The translations under genes were made by a program, and so were the position numbers. Shown piece after piece: positions 1 through 5,085 of a stretch of 5,085 nt of DNA. Under the pieces are notes generated by a model. The model saw only the letters and a program-made list of their open reading frames with translations. It was not told where the DNA came from and did no database searches. This stretch comes from Bacteroidota bacterium (GTDB lineage: Bacteria > Bacteroidota > Bacteroidia > Bacteroidales > UBA932): the NCBI GenBank assembly GCA_017860395.1, contig JAGDMC010000124.1, positions 1 through 5,085 on the forward strand, in the 5' to 3' direction. Numbering within the stretch: the first letter of the stretch is position 1; each line of letters begins with the position of its first letter.

Positions 1-1
1 C

Positions 2-583
2 GGGACAACGATGGCATGGGCATTTGAAATTGGACGCGCATTTTCAAAAGCAGGAAAGAAACCGGAAAGATCAATAATATTGCTTTTTCCAACCGCCGAA
101 GAACAAGGCTTAATAGGGAGTGAATACTACACAGAGCACCCAATAGTTCCAATGGAAAAAACAATTGCCTGTTTAAACAACGACATGATGGTTCCGAGAG
201 GGAAGATGAATGATGTTACTATGATAGGATATGGCTACTCTTCGCTGGACTCGCTTTATGAAATTGTTGCCAAAAATCAGGGCAGATATCTTTTACCGGA
301 CCCAAACTCTCATACCGGGCTTTTCTTCCGAAGTGATCATTTCCCTTTCTTTAAAAAAGGAGTGCCCGCTCTTTGGGCCTTCGGATGCTTCGACAGCAGA
401 GAACATGGTAAAGAATGGGCAGTTGAAAGTTGGGATAATTTTATAAAGAATGTTTATCATACTCCTGCGGACAACTATGATCCCATCTGGGACTGGTCCG
501 GGATTACAGAAGACACAAGGATGGCTTTTGATGTAGCATGGATGCTTTCAAAATCAAATAAAAAAAGACCTCGTTTATATTAA
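2..583 (+). CDS. M28-family zinc aminopeptidase, C-terminal part (5' end outside the window)
   Basis: This is the C-terminal third of a metallopeptidase of family M28, which typically removes N-terminal residues from peptides using two zinc ions and is usually exported in this bacterial group. The frame is open to the window edge. The first codons read G-T-T-M-A-W, matching the family's 'SGTA..LE.AR.F' helix, so the ATG at 11 is an internal Met and not the start. Numbering from that Met, the catalytic-base/metal-ligand pair is Glu30-Glu31 in TAEEQGLIGS, a metal-ligand Asp is Asp58 in LNNDMM, the conserved RSDHFPF..KGVPAL segment is at 107-121, and the last metal-ligand His is His150 in VYHTPADNYD. 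The upstream His and bridging Asp ligands lie outside the window. Full-length relatives are often about 500 residues with a signal peptide, but this cannot be checked here. The gene leads an apparent operon, 15 nt ahead of the acetyltransferase. Family assignment is secure; substrate is unknown. Confidence 0.93.
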   Translation, partial: GTTMAWAFEIGRAFSKAGKKPERSIILLFPTAEEQGLIGSEYYTEHPIVPMEKTIACLNNDMMVPRGKMNDVTMIGYGYSSLDSLYEIVAKNQGRYLLPDPNSHTGLFFRSDHFPFFKKGVPALWAFGCFDSREHGKEWAVESWDNFIKNVYHTPADNYDPIWDWSGITEDTRMAFDVAWMLSKSNKKRPRLY

Positions 584-598
584 ACAAACCCACAAAAT

Positions 599-1057
599 AT
601 GAATTTAGTTATTGAAGAGGCCAGGATAGGCGATTTAAATACTCTGATTGAGTTTCAGCTTAAAATGGCAATGGAAACTGAAGAATTAAAATTAGACAGA
701 GAAATTCTCAGTAAAGGAGTTAAGGCTGTTTATGAAGACCCAGCAAAAGCAAGATATTTTGTAGCAAGAATAGACGAACGGGTTGTTGGAATGCTTATGA
801 TAACACTTGAGTGGAGCGACTGGAGGAATGGCTGGGTCTGGTGGATTCAGTCTGTTTATGTTGAGCAGGAATTCAGAAAAGACGGGATATTCCGTTCTTT
901 GTACACATACATCAGAAATGTTGTGGAAAATTCGGACACTATAAGGGGGCTTCGCCTGTATGTTGATAAAAGAAACATTAAAGCACAAAAAGTATACAAT
1001 GCTCTTGGAATGACAGGAGAACACTATACAACTTATGAATGGATGAAAAACAATTAA
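599..1057 (+). CDS. GNAT-family N-acetyltransferase
   Basis: A 152-residue single-domain GNAT protein, which would transfer an acetyl group from acetyl-CoA to an amine. The N-terminal I-E-E-A-R-I-G-D-L stretch (5-13) is the usual first strand and helix of the fold. Residues 52-72 (YFVA..D..VVGMLMITLEW) form the central strands. The acetyl-CoA binding motif A is at 84-105 (QSVYV...FRKDGIFRSLY), where the Q/R-x-x-G-x-G/A loop is R-K-D-G-I-F, a slightly degenerate form. Motif B, LYVDKRNIKAQKVYNALGM (120-138), is typical. No signal peptide or membrane segment is present, so it should be cytoplasmic. There is no Shine-Dalgarno sequence before the ATG, only the A-rich leader usual for Bacteroidota. 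Its TAA overlaps the chosen start of lrgA by one base, suggesting coupled translation. Substrate cannot be told from sequence: a protein N-terminus, amino acid, polyamine or antibiotic are all possible. Confidence 0.93.
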   Translation: MNLVIEEARIGDLNTLIEFQLKMAMETEELKLDREILSKGVKAVYEDPAKARYFVARIDERVVGMLMITLEWSDWRNGWVWWIQSVYVEQEFRKDGIFRSLYTYIRNVVENSDTIRGLRLYVDKRNIKAQKVYNALGMTGEHYTTYEWMKNN

Positions 1058-1443
1058 TGGGACAGATGAAATTCCCGGAAGTAAGGTTAATAGTAAAGTT
1101 TCTCGCCGGAATAGCCGTTTTGCTTTTAAGCTATTATACAGGTGAGGGAATCAGTTATTTAATTAATGGCTTCATTTCGCCTGCAGTGCTGGGGATGGTT
1201 GTTCTTTTCCTGTTGCTTAAATCGGGAATAACAAAAGTTGAATGGGTAGAAAAGCCGGCAACTCTTCTTCTGGATAATTTGATGTTGTTTTTTATACCTG
1301 CAACTGTGGGTATTGCACTCATACCTTATGAAATTATAAAGGACGATTACATAACAATAATATTGGCAGCAGTATTGAGTTCATTTTTAGTATTGTGGCT
1401 TGTTGGTTTTATTGTTGAAAAACAAGAGAAGAGTGATAAATAA
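1057..1443 (+). CDS. lrgA: LrgA/CidA-family membrane protein
   Basis: A small integral membrane protein of the LrgA/CidA/YohJ family (128 residues here; about 115-150 is usual). Four hydrophobic spans are visible, at about 11-28, 36-54, 68-90 and 98-121, with a charged cytoplasmic-looking tail (EKQEKSDK). Family signatures are the SPAVLGMVVLFLLL segment (41-54), equivalent to the usual 'PG.v.GM..LF.LL', and LLDNLMLFFIPATVGI (71-86). The partner LrgB follows directly. The pair was described as holin/antiholin-like regulators of murein hydrolases in Staphylococcus, and as a pyruvate transporter in Bacillus and Streptococcus; the role here is open. Start choice: ATG codons lie in frame at 1039, 1057 and 1066. 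I chose 1057 because it forms a TAATG stop/start overlap with the acetyltransferase. The start at 1066 is also plausible, while 1039 would add an 18-nt overlap and an N-terminus not expected for the family. Confidence 0.9.
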   Translation: MGQMKFPEVRLIVKFLAGIAVLLLSYYTGEGISYLINGFISPAVLGMVVLFLLLKSGITKVEWVEKPATLLLDNLMLFFIPATVGIALIPYEIIKDDYITIILAAVLSSFLVLWLVGFIVEKQEKSDK

Positions 1444-2146
1444 TCCTGCCATACTTGAAATTCTTTTTATAGTTCTCACCACTTCGGCTTATCTGTTGGG
1501 GAGGTTGCTCTATAGGAAAACGGGTTATATGCTTTTGCATACAGTCATAACCTCTACAATCCTGATTATTATATTTTGCAGTATTTTTTCGATTGATATT
1601 CGCAGTTACGAGTCCAATACGAAAGCCATTAACTACTTACTTAACCTCTCCGTAGTTGCGTTAGGCTATCTGCTTTATAAAGAATATGATTTTATTCGTT
1701 CCAGAGGTGCAGCAATATTATCCGCAACTTTTTTTGGCAGTCTTGCCGCAATAATAAGTGTTGCCGGCATATCCCTTTTGATGGGGGCGAGATACGAAAC
1801 AATAATTACATTATTGCCAAAGTCTATCACTACACCAATTGCGATAGTTTTAAGCGGACAATCGGGCGGGATGGTATCGTTAACCGCCGTAATAGTAATT
1901 CTGTCCGGAATATTCGGAGCCGTTGCAGGTCCCTGGTTTTTCAAACTGACAGGAATAAAAACCCCTTTTGCAAAAGGATTGGCTCTTGGGTCTGCTGCTC
2001 ACGGTATTGGAACAGCAAAAGCTTTGGAGCTGGGTGCTCTTGAAGGTGCTGCAGGAGGTCTGGCAATAGCATTGATGGGATTTTTTACATCGGTTCTAAT
2101 GCCATTGATTTTACCCTTTATAAAGATAATTTCGGAAAAATTTTAG
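1433..2146 (+). CDS. lrgB: LrgB/CidB-family membrane protein
   Basis: The large partner of LrgA (family LrgB/CidB/YohK; PLGG1-type proteins of plants belong to the same superfamily). From the GTG at 1433 it is 237 residues, matching the usual size of about 230. It is strongly hydrophobic throughout, with several membrane spans. The family signature is nearly complete: LLPKSITTPIA (127-137), the SGQSGG loop (141-146), TAVIVILSGIFGAVAGP (151-167) and the conserved KGLALGSAAHGIGTAKALE block (181-199) with His190 and Gly193-Thr194. Start choice: the frame also opens at a TTG at 1400, but residues from 1433 on (VINNPAILEILFIVL) align with normal LrgB N-termini ('..NP.f.i.lT..aY..g..ly.kt'), and no ATG is available. 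The GTG overlaps the end of lrgA by 11 nt, implying coupled translation. No terminator follows; a convergent gene begins 2 nt beyond the stop. Confidence 0.93.
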   Translation: MINNPAILEILFIVLTTSAYLLGRLLYRKTGYMLLHTVITSTILIIIFCSIFSIDIRSYESNTKAINYLLNLSVVALGYLLYKEYDFIRSRGAAILSATFFGSLAAIISVAGISLLMGARYETIITLLPKSITTPIAIVLSGQSGGMVSLTAVIVILSGIFGAVAGPWFFKLTGIKTPFAKGLALGSAAHGIGTAKALELGALEGAAGGLAIALMGFFTSVLMPLILPFIKIISEKF

Positions 2147-2148
2147 AG

Positions 2149-2979
2149 CTACCAGTCGGAGTTTGCCGGAGTATTTATTTTTTCGAATTTTTGAATGATT
2201 AAATCCTCTATAAAATAAGATATCATCATTGTCCCTTGATAAAAATGGATCTGAAGTTTGTTCCCTTTTTTCCAATTTGTAACAATCTCTTCAGCAGGAA
2301 GGTTGTATTTATACAATCCCTTGACTTTAGATGATACGACGTCTGACAATTCTCCCTTTTCATAGTGAAACCAAATGTCGGAAATGGTAATTCTAAGCTT
2401 ATTGTCCTTAACTCTTAGCTGAAGATTATAGTATATAAAATTTGAATATGAAATAGTCTGCTGTGGACTTGTTGTACTTACCCACGGAACAATCTGTTTA
2501 ATAGAAAGCACGCCCGATATGGTGTCTTGAACGAGAGTTTTATTAACCGAGTCCTGTGAGAGTGAAAATGTATTTACAAGCCAACTTTTTGCTAAGGCCC
2601 AAAGCTCTTTTTTTGAAACGCCGGGAATATCGATAATTTTATCAAAAACAATTTTCCCTTCGGAATAATTAAACAATCGTGAGTGCCATGTTTTGAATAC
2701 GATTCCTTTTACTGAGTACCTTTTTACCTCATTGTAAAGAATCGAACTGTTTTTCTTTGCTCCCGCTTTTGCATATTCAATATGAAAATCGCTATTGGAA
2801 GCAATTACATAGTTGTTGTATGCATTTGCCTCTAGATTCATAACTGAAGGGTATCGGACAATATTTATTCCTGTAATGGAATCGTTACCGGTTGTAATTA
2901 TATAGTCGCTCTGAGCGGTTAACCTATCAGATGAAACAAGAATAAAAAGAGTTAATAAAGAAATGAACAAAGCTTTCAT
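2149..2979 (-). CDS. Exported DUF4468-type protein (downstream paralogue)
   Basis: A 276-residue secreted protein of unknown function. Residues 1-22 form a signal peptide (MK, hydrophobic core, then L-T-A before Gln23). There is no lipobox Cys, so a periplasmic location is likelier than a lipoprotein. Residues 25-98 resemble the 'DYIVT..GDTI.G.I' region that in Bacteroidota proteins ends in a 'ILYNEVK.Y' strand (80-88). Residues 108-207 look like DUF4468, reported to have a TATA-binding-protein-like fold: GKIVFDKIIDIPGVSKKELW, then LRVKDNKLRITISDIWFHYEKG. A C-terminal region follows (228-264), ending in SDW. The gene lies 13 nt below a clear paralogue with the same architecture, surely on one transcript. 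The ATG has no Shine-Dalgarno sequence. The stop is 2 nt from the convergent lrgB stop. DUF4468 assignment is by motif recall, not a search; no function is known to me. Confidence 0.85.
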   Translation of the reverse strand: MKALFISLLTLFILVSSDRLTAQSDYIITTGNDSITGINIVRYPSVMNLEANAYNNYVIASNSDFHIEYAKAGAKKNSSILYNEVKRYSVKGIVFKTWHSRLFNYSEGKIVFDKIIDIPGVSKKELWALAKSWLVNTFSLSQDSVNKTLVQDTISGVLSIKQIVPWVSTTSPQQTISYSNFIYYNLQLRVKDNKLRITISDIWFHYEKGELSDVVSSKVKGLYKYNLPAEEIVTNWKKGNKLQIHFYQGTMMISYFIEDLIIQKFEKINTPANSDW

Positions 2980-2992
2980 GTTGAATAATTAA

Positions 2993-3805
2993 TTACCAAT
3001 TATCATCAGTTTTTGGCTTTTTACATACCTGCACAAAATTAGCAATCAGCCGCTCCTCGATTGAGAAAAAAGTAAGTAATGTTGCTTTGTAGTAGTGGCT
3101 CTTGATATTGTTTCCAGATCTCCATCCCTTAGTGAAAACTTCGGCTTTAACGTCATATGCCAAACGGGCAGCATCGTTGAAAATTTGTCCTTTTTCGTAG
3201 TGATATGCTATGTTGCCTACAGTAAGCCTTGCTTTATTGTCTTTTACCCGGAAGGCAACGTCGTAGTATATGAAACTATTGAACTTACCTTGTGAAATTG
3301 AGAAGTCAATCAGTTTCCGTATCATTATTGTTCCTCCTTCCTTATCCTCAACAAGCGTTTTCTGAATTTGATCTGCAGTTAAAGAGAGTCCTATTATAAT
3401 CGCATTTCGGATCGAAGAGTAAAGCTCTTCTTTTGTTTTGCCAGGTGCTTCAACAATAGTATCGAAAACAACCATTCCATCTACAAGCGGAATTTTTCTT
3501 GAATGAAGGGATCTATAAAATATGCCATTTGCATAATAGGATTTTACTTCATTATATAAGATATCCTGAGGTTTTTTTGATTTTGCTGTTGTATATATAA
3601 GTTTATAATCTTCATATTTTGGCATAAGGTTCTCATTGTAAACATTTACACCATATTTCTCGAGGCTGCCGGGAACCCCGGTAATTGTAATGTTTTTTAT
3701 GGTATCATTCTCAATTGTTACAATGTAGTCGTTCTGAGCATAGGCAGGGTGGCCGACAATCACAAACGCTAAAATAAATCCAAGACAGAAGTAATACTTT
3801 TTCAT
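2993..3805 (-). CDS. Exported DUF4468-type protein (upstream paralogue)
   Basis: A 270-residue secreted protein of unknown function, paralogous to the next gene on this strand. The signal peptide is at 1-23, with an A-Y-A cleavage site before Gln24. The N-terminal module spans about 26-103 (DYIVTIENDTIKNITI ... ILYNEVKSYYANGIFYRSLHSRK). The DUF4468-like domain spans about 109-206, with VVFDTIVEAPGKTKEELY (112-129), FIYYDVAFRVKDNKARLTVG (178-197) and YHYEKG (201-206). The C-terminal region has a GWRSGNNIKSHYYKATLLTFFSIEERLI-type stretch near 227-254 and ends in DDNW. Compared with its neighbour the two share the order and spacing of all these blocks but differ in most positions, so the duplication is old. 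Its ATG is 39 nt below the DUF2238 stop, with no convincing promoter between, so it is probably read from the DUF2238 promoter. Residue Cys261 is single and not a lipobox. Role is not known. Confidence 0.86.
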   Translation of the reverse strand: MKKYYFCLGFILAFVIVGHPAYAQNDYIVTIENDTIKNITITGVPGSLEKYGVNVYNENLMPKYEDYKLIYTTAKSKKPQDILYNEVKSYYANGIFYRSLHSRKIPLVDGMVVFDTIVEAPGKTKEELYSSIRNAIIIGLSLTADQIQKTLVEDKEGGTIMIRKLIDFSISQGKFNSFIYYDVAFRVKDNKARLTVGNIAYHYEKGQIFNDAARLAYDVKAEVFTKGWRSGNNIKSHYYKATLLTFFSIEERLIANFVQVCKKPKTDDNW

Positions 3806-3844
3806 GGCAAAATTTATTATAGGTAATAGATTAAAGTTAACTAA

Positions 3845-4456
3845 TTATTTCGCAAGAGGGCTATCCATTTTATCAATTTCCTTGTTGTGAAGGCCGGAGA
3901 TGAGAATCATAAGTAATGCACCAACCAGTGCATAAAACATGTCAGCCTGAGTGTCCCAGATATACCCCTGAGTTCCAAGAAATTCCTGCCCGGCTTCAAC
4001 GCTTAATACCGCAACCCACCACTCGATTATTTCATAAACAGCACTAAACGCCAAAGCAAAAGAGACTACTGCAACAGAGTTCCATACTCCTTTTCCAAGA
4101 ATTTTTTTACGGATTAGAAATTCTCTTGCAACCAAAACAGGCGTAAAGCCCTGAAAAATATGTCCTATTTTATCGTAACTGTTTCTCCCTGTTTCGAACA
4201 CCTCTTTAATCCAGTCAAATAATGGGACTCTGGCATAAGTGTAGTGACCTCCGACAAACAGAATCAGACAATGGGCAAGGATAATAACATAAGCCAGGTC
4301 GGTGAATCTGAATTTACGATATGTGAGTCCAAACAAAATAAGGGCAGCGACTCCCGGCAGAACTTCCAATACCCAAACGCCATAATCGTACGGATTAACA
4401 GCGGACCAGATTAAAACAGCGAAGAAGACAACGAGCATTGCCCAATATCTGTTCAT
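3845..4456 (-). CDS. DUF2238 (YjdF-like) inner membrane protein
   Basis: A 203-residue integral membrane protein of the DUF2238 family, which includes E. coli YjdF; the function of the family is not established. Hydrophobic spans are seen at about 5-20, 29-45, 53-70, 100-112 (weak), 125-150 and 173-189. The conserved polar motifs of the family are present: GGHYTYARVPLFDW (69-82), NSYDKIGHIFQGFTPVL (92-108) with Asp95 and His99, the RE pair (111-112), SAVYEIIEWW (138-147) with Glu142 and Glu145, and LGTQGYIWDTQADM (160-173). In the last motif the residues I remember as usual, 'LGTQGD.WD.Q.DM', read Y at 165 in place of D. The clustered acidic, His and Gln residues near membrane spans suggest metal binding or an intramembrane reaction, but that is inference. 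It has its own promoter candidate about 30-60 nt upstream and is followed after 39 nt by the DUF4468 genes. Confidence 0.9.
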   Translation of the reverse strand: MNRYWAMLVVFFAVLIWSAVNPYDYGVWVLEVLPGVAALILFGLTYRKFRFTDLAYVIILAHCLILFVGGHYTYARVPLFDWIKEVFETGRNSYDKIGHIFQGFTPVLVAREFLIRKKILGKGVWNSVAVVSFALAFSAVYEIIEWWVAVLSVEAGQEFLGTQGYIWDTQADMFYALVGALLMILISGLHNKEIDKMDSPLAK

Positions 4457-4483
4457 ATAAGTTTAGATTTAAGTTTTTCTAAA

Positions 4484-4514
4484 CAATATTACTGATAATT
4501 GATTTATGTTCAAA
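4484..4514 (-). promoter_or_regulatory. Bacteroidota-type promoter for the DUF2238 gene
   Basis: On the minus strand, TTTG (4511-4514) is followed after exactly 19 nt by TAATATTG (4484-4491). The Bacteroidota housekeeping consensus is TTTG about 19-21 nt before TAnnTTTG, so only one base of the second box differs. Transcription would begin near 4478, leaving a leader of about 20-25 nt before the ATG at 4456. AT-rich sequence makes chance matches fairly likely, but position, spacing and strand all fit. Confidence 0.5.
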
Positions 4515-4525
4515 ATAAAAAATAA

Positions 4526-4563
4526 TCTCCTTCGTCGCAGGTCTACGCCTCGGCAGGAGGAGA
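4526..4563. repeat. GC-rich intergenic element with inverted-repeat ends
   Basis: A short stretch of about 68% GC (4527-4560) in an otherwise AT-rich intergenic region. It is bounded by TCTCCT (4526-4531) and its exact complement AGGAGA (4558-4563). Inside are two small CCT...AGG inverted motifs (CCTTCGTCGCAGG at 4529-4541, CCTCGGCAGG at 4548-4557). It does not belong to a gene and lies between the RRM gene terminator and the DUF2238 promoter. The composition and nested inverted repeats suggest a copy or remnant of a dispersed palindromic intergenic repeat. Only one copy is visible, so this is not shown. Confidence 0.4.
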
Positions 4564-4569
4564 AATAAC

Positions 4570-4599
4570 AAAAAAGGCTGTCTGAATAATCAGACAGCC
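4570..4599 (-). terminator. Intrinsic terminator of the RRM protein gene
   Basis: A perfect 10-bp stem, GGCTGTCTGA (4576-4585) against TCAGACAGCC (4590-4599), with a 4-nt loop. On the minus strand it is followed directly by six T residues (4570-4575), then more T-rich sequence. It begins 22 nt after the RRM gene stop at 4622. The T-run is on the minus-strand side only, so it works for that gene and not for + strand reading. Confidence 0.93.
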
Positions 4600-4621
4600 C
4601 TCTAAACGAATATACCAGATA

Positions 4622-4975
4622 CTAGTATTCTCTTCTTCCGCCACCACCGCTTGGTCTTCCGCCGCCAAAACCGCCACGACTTCCGCCACCAAAACCGCCA
4701 CGGCTTCCGCCACCACGATTTCCACCTCTGTCTTCTCTTGGTTTAGCAACATTCACGCTGATAACTTTACCATCGTACTCGGCTTGATCAAGTTCTTCGA
4801 TTGCTTTTTTTGCTTCTGCCTCAGTTGGCATTTCAACAAATCCGAATCCTCTTGATTTACCTGTTTCTCTGTCTGTGATTACTTTAGCTGATGAAATTTC
4901 ACCATACTCTGCAAACAATTCTCTTAGGTCGGCATCTCTAACGGCCCAGCTTAAATTGGAAATAAAAATGTTCAT
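4622..4975 (-). CDS. RRM-domain RNA-binding protein with Gly/Arg-rich tail
   Basis: A 117-residue cytoplasmic RNA-binding protein. Residues 1-79 form a single RNA recognition motif: RNP2 is IFISNL (3-8), RNP1 is RGFGFVEM (42-49) with the RNA-stacking aromatics Phe44 and Phe46, and Phe4 sits in RNP2. The loop TDRETGKSRG (34-43) and the closing strand VISVNVAKPRED (71-82) are classical. Residues 83-117 are a disordered Gly/Arg/Ser tail with RGG-like units (GGGSRGGF twice) ending in GGRREY. The layout matches bacterial 'Rbp' proteins known from cyanobacteria, where several are cold-induced, and common in Bacteroidota. Probable roles are RNA chaperoning or post-transcriptional control. The gene is monocistronic: a strong terminator follows, and the A/T-rich leader (4976-5000) lacks a Shine-Dalgarno sequence. 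An ORF overlapping the tail in another frame (4543-4752) is an artefact of the repetitive codons. Confidence 0.95.
   Translation of the reverse strand: MNIFISNLSWAVRDADLRELFAEYGEISSAKVITDRETGKSRGFGFVEMPTEAEAKKAIEELDQAEYDGKVISVNVAKPREDRGGNRGGGSRGGFGGGSRGGFGGGRPSGGGGRREY
4667..4714 (-). repeat. Two tandem 24-bp units inside the Gly-rich tail
   Basis: The units at 4667-4690 and 4691-4714 are identical at 23 of 24 bases (the single difference is A/G, a silent Ser or Arg-context change that leaves the peptide the same). Each encodes GGGSRGGF (residues 88-95 and 96-103 of the RRM protein). A shorter degenerate copy follows towards the C-terminus. Near identity at DNA level points to recent unit duplication, so tail length may vary between strains. 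Confidence 0.85.
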
Positions 4976-5025
4976 TAAATAAACTTTAAAATAAAAAAAT
5001 AATTCTGTCCGGAGTGCGTTATATA

Positions 5026-5056
5026 CAAAAGTCTACTTAACAACATTAATAGTAAA
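5026..5056 (-). promoter_or_regulatory. Possible promoter of the RRM protein gene
   Basis: On the minus strand TTTA (5053-5056) precedes GACTTTTG (5026-5033) by 19 nt, each box one base off the Bacteroidota consensus TTTG / TAnnTTTG. Transcription would begin near 5020, giving a leader of about 45 nt that is very A/T-rich close to the ATG. A second reading uses the TTTG at 5026-5029 as the upstream box with TATTTTTT as the downstream box, but its 24-nt spacing is long. The rest of 4976-5085 shows no gene. Confidence 0.28.
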
Positions 5057-5085
5057 CAGGCAAGTGAGATGTTTTGAATACGGTC

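Noticed and set aside
11..13. ATG at 11 as the start of the peptidase gene
   Set aside because: Codons before it continue the M28 fold (G-T before the helix) and the family needs further metal ligands upstream, so the gene is cut by the window edge.
692..1024. Long minus-strand ORF opposite the acetyltransferase gene
   Set aside because: Its translation has no recognisable domain and lies fully antisense to a clear GNAT gene; a shadow of coding sequence.
1964..1977. Perfect 14-bp palindrome CCTTTTGCAAAAGG
   Set aside because: It lies inside lrgB and encodes the conserved TPFAKG stretch before the signature block; no regulatory context, so probably chance.
2155..2182. Repeated CTCCG motif (minus strand) near the end of the DUF4468 gene as a terminator stem
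   Set aside because: The copies are direct, not inverted, so they cannot form a stem, and they fall within the coding region.
3095..3295. Plus-strand ORF opposite the upstream DUF4468 gene
   Set aside because: Antisense to a well supported exported protein, with no domain or start signal.
3806..3844. TATAAT-like hexamer (3816-3821, minus strand) as a promoter for the DUF4468 pair
   Set aside because: No acceptable upstream box at 17 nt, and Bacteroidota promoters use a different consensus; read-through from the DUF2238 gene is simpler.
4543..4752. 69-residue minus-strand ORF rich in Val, Ala and Glu
   Set aside because: It is a frame-shifted reading of the Gly/Arg repeat codons of the RRM gene, runs through the terminator, and has no independent support.

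Overview
The window looks like a piece of a moderately AT-rich genome (roughly 38-40% GC by eye) from the Bacteroidota/Ignavibacteriota side of the bacterial tree. The reasons are the gene families (DUF4468 secreted proteins, a short RRM protein with a Gly/Arg tail, and an M28 peptidase of the type common in that group), the near absence of Shine-Dalgarno sequences ahead of starts, and a promoter-like TTTG-N19-TAATATTG element close to the Bacteroidota consensus TTTG/TAnnTTTG. The lineage is an inference, because no rRNA or other marker is present.

Left half, + strand (2-2146): four tightly packed genes read as one operon. They are the C-terminal third of an M28 zinc aminopeptidase cut by the window edge, a GNAT N-acetyltransferase 15 nt downstream, then lrgA and lrgB homologues. 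The acetyltransferase stop overlaps the best lrgA start (TAATG), and lrgB most likely starts at a GTG inside the end of lrgA. LrgA and LrgB are a small and a large membrane protein that act together. The family was first tied to murein hydrolase control and later, in some Firmicutes, to pyruvate transport. Why it sits behind a peptidase and an acetyltransferase is not known.

Right half, - strand (4975 down to 2149): first comes a short RRM RNA-binding protein with a glycine-rich tail, followed by a very clear intrinsic terminator. A 165-nt intergenic stretch then holds that terminator, a GC-rich palindrome-like element and a good promoter candidate. The promoter would drive a DUF2238 (YjdF-like) membrane protein and, probably on the same transcript, two tandem paralogous exported DUF4468 proteins. 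The last of these converges on lrgB with only 2 nt between the stop codons.

I found no CRISPR array, tRNA, rRNA, insertion sequence or phage gene. Most of the window is ordinary chromosome. The least understood part is the DUF2238-DUF4468-DUF4468 set. I see no strong sign of a new defence or mobile system.
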